NCBI GenBank assembly: GCA_024699205.1
Contig: JAILQA010000337.1
Coordinates: 1 to 8,289, forward strand
Source: Treponema sp.
GTDB lineage: Bacteria > Spirochaetota > Spirochaetia > Treponematales > Treponemataceae
Reading direction: 5' to 3'
Length of the DNA stretch: 8,289 nt
Of this stretch, positions 1 to 5,013 are shown in pieces (within the stretch, counting starts at the first letter, position 1; the number at the start of each line of letters is the position of its first letter). The notes beneath the pieces are model-generated. The model was not told the DNA's origin. It ran no database searches and worked only from the letters and a program-made list of their open reading frames with translations. The translations under genes and the position numbers were made by a program.

Positions 1-332
1 ACTTTTTCGTGACCTTCTTGAATGGTAAAGCCAATAACGGCTACCACAATACCAAAACAGATTTCAGATCTTATTTCATTTCGTTTGACGACGGAGCACG
101 CCTTGAGATTATGACAAGGTCTGAGCTTGTGGAGCAGGAAAAGCTGCCTTATAGAACCGGCTACGCACACATTGCGTTCAGCGTTGGAAGCAAAGAAGCT
201 GTTGATGAACTGACTGCAAAACTGGATGCTGCAGGTTATTCTGTTACAAGCGGACCGCGTACAACCGGTGACGGCTATTATGAAAGCTGTATTATTGCGC
301 TTGAAGATAACATGATTGAAATTACGGAATAA
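1..332 (+). CDS. VOC (glyoxalase/bleomycin-resistance fold) protein, 5' end missing
   Basis: The reading frame is open from the window edge (first complete codon at 3) to a TAA at 330-332, so the gene starts outside the window. The GTG at 9 is in frame but is probably not the true start, because this family is usually about 125-130 residues and the missing part would hold the first beta strand with its His ligand. Visible family marks are the segment FRSYFISFDDGARLEIM, then GYAHIAFSVGSKEAVDEL, then SGPRTTGDGYYESC, and a C-terminal strand ending NMIEITE. The Glu of LEIM, the His of AHIAF and the Glu of IEI sit where metal ligands occur in VOC enzymes. The fold supports lyase, isomerase, dioxygenase or drug-binding roles, and nothing here fixes the substrate. 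It is likely cytoplasmic. No terminator follows it directly. If the tRNA fragment at 526-566 marks an island edge, this gene would lie inside the island. Confidence 0.85.
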   Translation, partial: FFVTFLNGKANNGYHNTKTDFRSYFISFDDGARLEIMTRSELVEQEKLPYRTGYAHIAFSVGSKEAVDELTAKLDAAGYSVTSGPRTTGDGYYESCIIALEDNMIEITE

Positions 333-525
333 GTAATTTGCATTTTCTGATGCCTTAAAACTGTCTCAGCTTTGCGGGCTGATGACGATTGTATAGAATT
401 TTGTATAGATTTTCAGGTCTTTTCAAGTTCTGTCAAAAACATTCAGTTGCATAATTATTTATTTTATAATAAAATAAGGATAATCAAGTAATTGTTTTAG
501 TAATCTATTCCACCCTTGAGGTGGT
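333..525. other. Intergenic stretch between VOC gene and tRNA fragment
   Basis: No plausible gene is visible. It holds a hairpin with a 5-bp stem and 7-base loop (TCAGC 366-370, GCTGA 378-382) whose 3' side runs into GCTGATGACGA, identical over 11 bases to the tRNA fragment at 533-543. It also holds a 12-bp tandem direct repeat (TTGTATAGAATT 389-400, TTGTATAGATTT 401-412), a perfect -10-like TATAAT at 465-470 without a good -35, and a perfect 5-bp hairpin CCACC-CTTGA-GGTGG at 510-524. That last hairpin abuts the tRNA fragment, where the 5' half of a normal tRNA would be expected. Confidence 0.6.
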
Positions 526-566
526 CTTCCAAGCTGATGACGAGGGTTCGACTCCCTTCTGCCGCT
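526..566 (+). tRNA. tRNA-Gly(TCC) 3' half, 5' half absent (candidate att site)
   Basis: The fragment reads as the anticodon loop CTTCCAA (526-532, anticodon TCC for Gly), the 3' side of the anticodon stem GCTGA (533-537), a four-base variable region, a complete T arm (GAGGG 542-546, loop TTCGACT, CCCTT 554-558), the 3' acceptor strand CTGCCGC (559-565) and discriminator T (566). CCA is not encoded. A whole tRNA would need TCAGC before the loop and GCGGCAG as its 5' acceptor strand. Upstream of the loop there is GTGGT instead, and no GCGGCAG occurs in the preceding 190 bases. A break exactly at the anticodon loop is what tyrosine-recombinase integration into a tRNA gene leaves at the distal end of an element. 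Because the native-looking terminator follows on the right, the element would lie to the left. It is not expected to work as a tRNA. Confidence 0.75.
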
Positions 567-570
567 CTAG

Positions 571-598
571 AAGCTCATCTTAAGGATGAGCTTTTTTT
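571..598 (+). terminator. Intrinsic terminator after the tRNA fragment
   Basis: A perfect 9-bp stem (AAGCTCATC 571-579, GATGAGCTT 585-593) encloses a 5-base loop and runs into a T tract ending at 598. It lies four bases after the tRNA discriminator base, as the terminator of the original tRNA gene would. It separates the left part from the racemase operon. Confidence 0.85.
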
Positions 599-643
599 AT
601 GTCTAAATCCTTGTGTTGCCAATAAATGTCAGTGGAGGGAATA

Positions 644-1336
644 ATGAAGAAGATTGGCTTAGTAGGTGGAACAGGACCTGAATCAACACTGATGTATTAT
701 AAAGAGCTTAACAGTAGAATTGACAAGTTGTCACATGGCGTTTCTATGCCTGATATAGCCATTGAAAGCGTAAACTTTCGAAAAGCGTGGAATCTTGTTT
801 CTAACCGGAAATATTCAGAACTTTCTGAATATCTTTCTGAAAAGGTCGATTGCTTAAAATCAGGTGGGGCTGAAATTATAAGCCTAACAGCTGGAACAAT
901 GCATATAGTTTATGATCAGATTGTTCAGAAAACTAATTTTCCTTTAGTCAGTATTCCAAAGGTTATTTGTGATGAAGTTCTTTTCAGGGGATTTAAAAGC
1001 GTAGGACTTCTTGGAACCATTTTTACAATGGAACAAGATTTCATGAAAAAGAATCTTGTTGAAGCGGGAATCAATGTAGCCATTCCCCAAAAACAAGAAC
1101 GTGAATTGATTGCAAAAAGAATATTAGAGGAACTTGAAGTCGGTCTTGTAAAAGAAAGCACCTTAAATGAATTTACAAATATCATAAAAAGAATGAAAGC
1201 AGAAGACGGCATAGAGGCAATAATTTTAGGTTGTACTGAATTACCATTGCTTTTAAATCAGAATAATTGTCCTGTATGCTGCCTGGATTCTGTAGAAATA
1301 CACCTTAATAAGCTGGTAGAATTAGCCATGGAGTAA
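644..1336 (+). CDS. Aspartate/glutamate racemase-family protein (amino-acid racemase)
   Basis: I place the start at 644, not the in-frame ATG at 626, because GGAGG at 634-638 lies at proper distance and the protein then begins MKKIGLVGGTGPEST, the usual N-terminus of this family (230 residues, normal length). The family interconverts L- and D-amino acids without a cofactor, using two catalytic residues, usually Cys, in two mirrored lobes. The second site is present as LGCTEL with Cys197. The first site reads TAGTMH around residues 82-87, with Ala at position 83 where archaeal aspartate racemase has Cys and, as I recall, E. coli YgeA has Thr, so one-sided or altered chemistry is possible. Thr82 sits next to it. 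D-Asp or D-Glu would feed peptidoglycan or signalling, but the substrate cannot be read from sequence. The stop is one base before the next gene's start, indicating an operon. Confidence 0.85.
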   Translation: MKKIGLVGGTGPESTLMYYKELNSRIDKLSHGVSMPDIAIESVNFRKAWNLVSNRKYSELSEYLSEKVDCLKSGGAEIISLTAGTMHIVYDQIVQKTNFPLVSIPKVICDEVLFRGFKSVGLLGTIFTMEQDFMKKNLVEAGINVAIPQKQERELIAKRILEELEVGLVKESTLNEFTNIIKRMKAEDGIEAIILGCTELPLLLNQNNCPVCCLDSVEIHLNKLVELAME

Positions 1337-1337
1337 T

Positions 1338-2000
1338 ATGGAAAAGCGTAGTTTAAAAGAATGGTTGATTCGATCCTTTATTCTCATGATTGGGTTGACG
1401 ATAGCGCACTTTGGTGTGACTCTTTTTTTACTGTCTGATCTGGGGGCCGATCCTTTTAATGTTTTAATACAAGGCATTTATAGGAAGTTGGTCAATCTTA
1501 CAGGCAGCTCTCTTTTGACTCACGGCAGAACCCATATGCTAATTTCTTTACTCATTATTGCTTTTCTATTGCTAATCGATAAGATATACATTAAGGCAGG
1601 AACAGTGCTTTGCATGATTTGTGGAGGTCCGATTATAGACGCATTCACCTGGCTTCTTCACTTCATTCTTCCGGATAACATGCATTTGATTTACAGACTT
1701 TTTATGCTGATTTTTGGCTGTATCATATTAGCTTATGGAATGACTATAGTTATACAATCAGATGCAGGTACAGGCCCTAATGATTTAGTGGCTCTTGTTT
1801 TGTCAGATAAAATTCACAAGAAGTTTGGAATAATACGATTAATTGTAGACGCTGTATTTACTTTGCTGGGATTTGCTCTTGGAGGCGTGGTTGGAGCTGG
1901 CACAATTGTTTGCATTGCCTTAGTAGGACCTGTTGCAGGATTCTTTTTACCTGTTAACGGGCGACTCGTTAATCGATGTGTGCGAAAAAGCTGTTCATAG
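1338..2000 (+). CDS. YczE/YyaS/YitT-type integral membrane protein
   Basis: This 220-residue, very hydrophobic protein has about five to six membrane segments (roughly residues 11-32, 66-81, 87-108, 117-140, 163-184 and 187-205). Two similar motifs suggest an internal duplication: SDLGADPFNVL near residues 33-43 and SDAGTGPNDLV near 141-151. That acidic/Gly-Pro pattern is typical of the YczE/YitT group of bacterial membrane proteins, whose transport or regulatory function is poorly defined. The start lies one base after the racemase stop and uses GGAG at 1330-1333 inside the end of that gene, so translation is probably coupled. The pairing suggests it may move or sense the racemase substrate or product, which is inference from position only. 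No strong terminator was seen directly after it. Confidence 0.8.
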   Translation: MEKRSLKEWLIRSFILMIGLTIAHFGVTLFLLSDLGADPFNVLIQGIYRKLVNLTGSSLLTHGRTHMLISLLIIAFLLLIDKIYIKAGTVLCMICGGPIIDAFTWLLHFILPDNMHLIYRLFMLIFGCIILAYGMTIVIQSDAGTGPNDLVALVLSDKIHKKFGIIRLIVDAVFTLLGFALGGVVGAGTIVCIALVGPVAGFFLPVNGRLVNRCVRKSCS

Positions 2001-2258
2001 GTTGAAAGAATATCTTTTTTTGTTGCATATAATCTAATTGGTTCTTCTGTAATACCTGCAGCTTTTCTTAAGAGAAAATGATCACTAGGCAAGCTTAACT
2101 ACTCAAATAGGCAAACTTAGCCAAACAACTGGCTAAACTCAGCCATTCCACTAGCTAAGCTCAGCCATTCCACTGGCTAAGCTTAGCTACTGAACATATT
2201 CAGTTGAATTTATAATAAAGGTTCAGAATATATTATCTGTGACATTCCAATAATAACC
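2001..2258. other. Intergenic region with repeat array
   Basis: No + strand gene is visible. On the minus strand, frame 1980-2092 reads like a short coding remnant (LRKAAGITEEPIRLYATKK, then DILSTYEQLF), but it runs on antisense into the YczE gene and I cannot identify it. The five-unit 22-bp array fills 2085-2194. From 2195 to 2258 the sequence is AT-rich with no clear signal. Confidence 0.5.
2085..2194. repeat. Five tandem 22-bp units with palindromic core
   Basis: Five contiguous units of exactly 22 bases start at 2085, 2107, 2129, 2151 and 2173. The shared core is approximately CTRGCTAAGCTTAGCC followed by a less conserved AYTCMA-like tail. The consensus core contains GGCTAAGCTTAGCC, a perfect 14-bp palindrome. 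The last unit keeps a perfect 12-bp palindrome, GCTAAGCTTAGC, at 2176-2187. Units three and four differ at only two positions and the outer units are more diverged. There are no spacers, so this is not a CRISPR array. A 22-bp period is about two helical turns, which would put each palindrome on the same DNA face, as in an array of protein-binding sites. A simple minisatellite is the alternative. Confidence 0.9.
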
Positions 2259-2287
2259 TTGTTCCTTTCTCTTTTAAATCCTATAAT
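2259..2287 (+). promoter_or_regulatory. Putative sigma-70 promoter of the FemX-like gene
   Basis: TTGTTC at 2259-2264 as -35, a 17-base spacer and a perfect TATAAT at 2282-2287 as -10. The predicted transcript starts near 2294, giving a leader of about 30 bases before the ATG at 2325. The 22-bp array ends 64 bases upstream of the -35 box. Confidence 0.6.
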
Positions 2288-2324
2288 TCAAATATGATAA
2301 AAAATACATTAAACGTGACTGCGT

Positions 2325-3443
2325 ATGCTTTTAATCTCTAGCATACAAGCTGATTTTTTCCCAAAAAGTGATAATCTTTTTCAAAGTCATTTCTGGGGCT
2401 GTTTTAAGGAAAGGCTTGGACAAAAGGCATTATATTTCCGAGTTGTCTTTAATGATGATGATGGAAAAGAAGTTGCCTATCCGCTTCTGGTTCTATTACG
2501 AAAAATTAGAGGACAGTACATATATGCCTATGTTCAGAGGGCTCCAAACGAAAATGTAATTCCATGTAATAAGACCTGTTTTCTTGAAGAGCTTTCACTT
2601 TCACTTAAAGAACATCTTCCTTCTTCCATAATTTTTATCCGTTATGATTTACAATGGATAAATAACGACCCTTTTGCACGGACAGAGATGCTTGAAATTA
2701 TGATGAACTATGGAACTAAGTTTCATAACTTAAAAAAGGCACATCCCAATCATTTGCCGGCTTCCACCTGTATTTTAAACTTGCGCCAGATTCCCCAGCA
2801 GATGCTTAATAATATGAGACAGCAGACCAGAAATTCTATCCGCCGTTCTTACAAAGAGGGGGTTGAATTTTCAATTTACGATGCTCAAAGTCCTGAAATA
2901 TTTAAGAGACTTAGAGAATCTTACGACATTTACAAGGAAACCGCGGAACGAAAGCATTTTTATTATGAAAATTATTCATATTTTGAAACCTTATTTCGCT
3001 TGAATAAGGACTTTATGGATAAAAAAAAGCCTGTTTTTTTTGAAAAGGGACTTGTTCCGCTAGATGCTCAAGTTCCTCCGCCAAAGTTTTATCTTTTTAT
3101 AGCACAAAAAGACAGAATTCTCTTAAGCGGCCTGATTCTTGCAATCTGCGGAAGTAACGCTTATTACATGTATGCTGCCAGCAGCATGGATATGAAGCAC
3201 TGTATGCCAAATTACGGACTTCAATGGGAAGTAATGCGCTTTGCTCGTTCCCAAGGTTGTACAAAATATGACCTGATGGGTATTCCTCCTTCAAAAGATT
3301 CTGATTCGCCTATGGCAAGCCTTTATATATTTAAAACTGGCTTTGGAGGAAACATCACTCATTTTGCAGGAAGTTGGGATTTTCCATTAAAAAAGGAAGA
3401 GTATGAGGCCTTTAGTATTAATGAAAGCCTTATGCTTAAATAA
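2325..3443 (+). CDS. FemA/FemB/FemX-family peptidoglycan bridge aminoacyltransferase
   Basis: This 372-residue protein belongs to the Fem ligases, which transfer an amino acid from aminoacyl-tRNA to the side chain of the peptidoglycan stem peptide on lipid II, using two tandem GNAT-like domains. Visible marks are the N-terminal FQSHFWGCFKERLG near residue 19, the central MRQQTRNSIRRSYKEGVEF near 164 that joins the lobes, and the C-terminal block GLQWEVMRFARSQGCTKYDL followed by LYIFKTGFGGNITHFAGSWD. All are typical of FemX-like proteins, and the length is normal. Treponeme peptidoglycan is reported to contain ornithine and glycine, so glycyl addition to the ornithine side chain is a reasonable guess but not shown here. 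The protein should work at the inner face of the cytoplasmic membrane. There is a good upstream promoter but no clear Shine-Dalgarno before the ATG. The broken metallopeptidase gene starts five bases after the stop. Confidence 0.85.
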   Translation: MLLISSIQADFFPKSDNLFQSHFWGCFKERLGQKALYFRVVFNDDDGKEVAYPLLVLLRKIRGQYIYAYVQRAPNENVIPCNKTCFLEELSLSLKEHLPSSIIFIRYDLQWINNDPFARTEMLEIMMNYGTKFHNLKKAHPNHLPASTCILNLRQIPQQMLNNMRQQTRNSIRRSYKEGVEFSIYDAQSPEIFKRLRESYDIYKETAERKHFYYENYSYFETLFRLNKDFMDKKKPVFFEKGLVPLDAQVPPPKFYLFIAQKDRILLSGLILAICGSNAYYMYAASSMDMKHCMPNYGLQWEVMRFARSQGCTKYDLMGIPPSKDSDSPMASLYIFKTGFGGNITHFAGSWDFPLKKEEYEAFSINESLMLK

Positions 3444-3448
3444 AAAAT

Positions 3449-4008
3449 ATGGAAATAAATTACTTAATACAAAAATCCCGTCGACGCACTATGAGTATAC
3501 ATATATCTGATGATAAAAAAGTTATCGTCAAAGTACCATTTTGTACGTCTTTATCAAATGTCCAAAAGTTTGTAATGGAAAAAAAAGATTGGATAATAAA
3601 GCAACTAAAGAAACTTGAAAGTCAGAATGAACTTGCTTCGTCAATGCCATTACTTACAGAGCAGGATATAAAAGAGATAAGAAAAAGGCGAAAGTTATAA
3701 TACCAGAACGTGTAAAATATTATTCAAATCTTTCTGGTATTACTTTTAATCGTATTTCAATTCGACTGCAAAAGTCACGCTGGGGAAGCTGTTCTATAGA
3801 CGGAAACCTTAACTTTAACTGCCTTCTAATACTTATGCCGCGGGAAGTACTTGATAGTGTAGTAGTTCATGAACTTTGCCATCGCCGTCACATGAACCAC
3901 TCACATGAGTTTTATGATGAAGTTATAAGAATTTATCCTGATTACAAAAAATGGAATAAATGGCTTAAACTTAATGGTGGAGCTTATTTTAAGCGTATTT
4001 TGAAATAG
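3449..4008 (+). pseudogene. YgjP/DUF45 (M48-like) zinc metallopeptidase, frameshifted
   Basis: The first frame (3449-3700) encodes the usual N-terminus, YLIQKSRRRTMSIHISDDKK, then VIVKVPF and KKDWIIKQLKKLE, and stops early at TAA 3698-3700. The family sequence continues without a gap in another frame from about 3685 to TAG 4006-4008. It gives VIIPERVKYYSNLSGI, then RLQKSRWGSCS, then the zinc site VVHELCHRRHMNHSHEF (HELCH at 3868-3882, third His at 3898-3900). The frames join within the five-A run at 3682-3686. One extra A restores a continuous protein of about 186 residues with EIRKKAKVIIPE across the junction. As read, no product contains both the N-terminus and the catalytic site. A single-base sequencing error would look the same. 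Members are putative soluble zinc proteases related to SprT/YgjP. It follows the FemX-like gene by five bases, apparently as part of its operon, and has no clear Shine-Dalgarno. Confidence 0.88.
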
Positions 4009-4121
4009 CTTTATGGCTTATCTTGTAATTTAACCGAAACAGCTGATGATTTGACCTAATTAAAAACAAGGCACTTGTATAAATTGTTATTATAAAATAC
4101 TGACACAGTTAAATACTAAGA

Positions 4122-4150
4122 TTGACTAACTAATGTTAGTTATATATAAT
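4122..4150 (+). promoter_or_regulatory. Near-consensus promoter of dps
   Basis: TTGACT at 4122-4127 and a perfect TATAAT at 4145-4150 are separated by exactly 17 bases. Transcription would start near 4157, about 24 bases before the chosen ATG at 4181. This also shows that the in-frame ATG at 4133, which lies inside the promoter spacer, is not the translation start. Confidence 0.75.
4125..4140. promoter_or_regulatory. Inverted repeat overlapping the dps promoter, possible operator
   Basis: ACTAAC (4125-4130) and GTTAGT (4135-4140) form a perfect 6-bp inverted repeat around TAAT. It covers the end of the -35 box and the spacer, where a bound repressor would block RNA polymerase. dps genes are often controlled by iron, manganese or peroxide sensors, but the repeat does not clearly match the PerR or Fur consensus, so the regulator is unknown. 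Confidence 0.45.
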
Positions 4151-4180
4151 TTAATAATTAGAATATGGAGGTTTTTAATT

Positions 4181-4621
4181 ATGGAAAAAAAAGTTTTTAA
4201 TGCTGCAAATAAGTATTTGGCCGATGTTGCAATTTCTTATATCAAGCTTCACAACCTGCACTGGAATGTTGTTGGATCTCAGTTTAAAGCCGTTCACGAA
4301 TATTTAGAATCACTTTATGAGTCATACGCTGACATTCTTGATGAAGTGGCCGAACTTATAAAAATGAATGGAGAATTTCCTGTTGCAAGTTTTAAAGAAT
4401 ACTCAACCCTTTCTGATATTGCAGAACTTAAAAGTAAAGATTATAAGACAGAAGACACTGTAAAAGCACTCCTTGAAAACCTAAAAAAACTTAAGGAGGA
4501 TGCGCTTTTAGTCCGTAAAGAAGCAGACGTTGCCGATGCCTTTGACTTTGTTAATACCATGGAAGACCATATTGCTTCTTATAATAAAAATATATGGTTC
4601 GTTGAATCAATGCTTAAATAG
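4181..4621 (+). CDS. dps: Dps family ferritin-like DNA-protection / ferroxidase protein
   Basis: I start at 4181, giving 146 residues, because GGAGG at 4167-4171 is well placed and the -10 box lies just upstream. Dps proteins form 12-subunit shells that oxidise Fe(II) with hydrogen peroxide, store the ferric core and protect DNA. The intersubunit ferroxidase ligands are complete: His27 in HNLHWNV, His39 in AVHEYLE, Asp54 in ILDEVAE and Glu58. Their spacing of 12, 15 and 4 is the same as His51, His63, Asp78 and Glu82 of E. coli Dps. The segment YIKLHNLHW is also close to the treponemal antigen TpF1 as I recall it. There is no long basic N-terminal tail like that of E. coli Dps, so direct DNA binding is uncertain. 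It appears to be a single-gene unit with its own strong promoter and a possible operator, consistent with control by oxidative stress or metal. Confidence 0.93.
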   Translation: MEKKVFNAANKYLADVAISYIKLHNLHWNVVGSQFKAVHEYLESLYESYADILDEVAELIKMNGEFPVASFKEYSTLSDIAELKSKDYKTEDTVKALLENLKKLKEDALLVRKEADVADAFDFVNTMEDHIASYNKNIWFVESMLK

Positions 4622-4996
4622 GTAAAACAAAGAATTAATAAAAAAAATGCCCTTGGCGCAATCCAAGGGCAAAAGTACAACTTAAGGGTCAATCCGCAAG
4701 TAGAATATAATGTCTAAGACTTTATCATGGGGCATCTTCTTTTTCTGAAAAAAGGTTTTATGTAAAAAGAAGAAGATGAATTTCTGTAAAAACTGGTAAA
4801 ACCTGCTATTGTTACAGTCAAAACATCTTATTTTTTAAGATAACACGTTAAAATAAAAATCCAATATTTTTCTATTTATTATGTAAAAATAATAATAACG
4901 AGTATACAAAGAACAATACAATAAAATTATTAAAAAAGTTCACAGATTTTCTTTTATTTAATTTTTAATATACGCTGGGCTATTTATTAAAAAATG
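4622..4996. other. Gene-poor region with hairpins and possible minus-strand small transcript
   Basis: No + strand gene is visible here. It contains the reverse-strand terminator at 4640-4671. A long imperfect hairpin spans 4733-4778 (CATCTTCT against AGAAGATG, extended by T-A/T-G pairs to about 12 bp), and a 6-bp hairpin ATCTTA-TTTTT-TAAGAT sits at 4825-4841. On the minus strand a 17-codon frame (ATG at 4735 down to TAA at 4682, MPHDKVLDIIFYLRIDP) ends about ten bases before the terminator stem. Its ATG is buried in the large hairpin. A weak minus-strand -35, TTGACT, lies at 4821-4816. Confidence 0.4.
4640..4671 (-). terminator. Intrinsic terminator oriented for the minus strand
   Basis: An 8-bp perfect GC-rich stem (GCCCTTGG 4649-4656, CCAAGGGC 4663-4670) around a 6-base loop has a run of A at 4640-4647 on its left. 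Read on the minus strand it is a strong stem followed by T residues. On the + strand it is followed only by AAAAG, so it should end dps transcription poorly, though it could protect the mRNA 3' end. No minus-strand gene of normal size lies to its right. Confidence 0.7.
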
Positions 4997-5002
4997 TATA
5001 AT
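4997..5002 (+). promoter_or_regulatory. -10 box of the EamA gene, almost leaderless
   Basis: A perfect TATAAT ends only 11 bases before the ATG at 5014. Transcription would start at about 5008-5010, leaving a leader of some four to six bases and no room for a Shine-Dalgarno. No good -35 is visible at the expected distance. Confidence 0.45.
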
Positions 5003-5013
5003 ATAAACCTGTT

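Noticed and set aside
333..566. Intact tRNA, or tRNA split by an intron
   Set aside because: No GCGGCAG acceptor strand or D arm is found upstream before the VOC gene, so there is no 5' half within reach.
626..643. Upstream in-frame ATG for the racemase
   Set aside because: It would place the GGAGG ribosome site inside the gene and add residues before the conserved MKKIGLVGGTGPE N-terminus.
925..1212. Minus-strand open frame inside the racemase gene
   Set aside because: It is a shadow of a well-supported gene, with no family signal and no ribosome site.
2001..2030. Terminator after the YczE gene
   Set aside because: There is a T run at about 2014-2021 but no convincing stem before it.
2085..2194. 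CRISPR array
   Set aside because: The 22-bp units are directly abutting with no unique spacers, and no cas genes are present.
3682..3688. Programmed -1 ribosomal frameshift in the YgjP-like gene
   Set aside because: The heptamer A AAA AGG is a poor slippery site, the A run is only five long and no downstream stem was evident; simple mutation or sequence error is more likely, though not excluded.
4143..4165. PerR- or Fur-like box at dps
   Set aside because: The sequence is AT-rich and only loosely resembles TTATAATNATTATAA; any such match here has little weight.
4133..4180. Upstream in-frame ATG for dps
   Set aside because: It lies between the -35 and -10 boxes, so it would not be transcribed; the added residues are unlike the family, and GGAGG precedes 4181.
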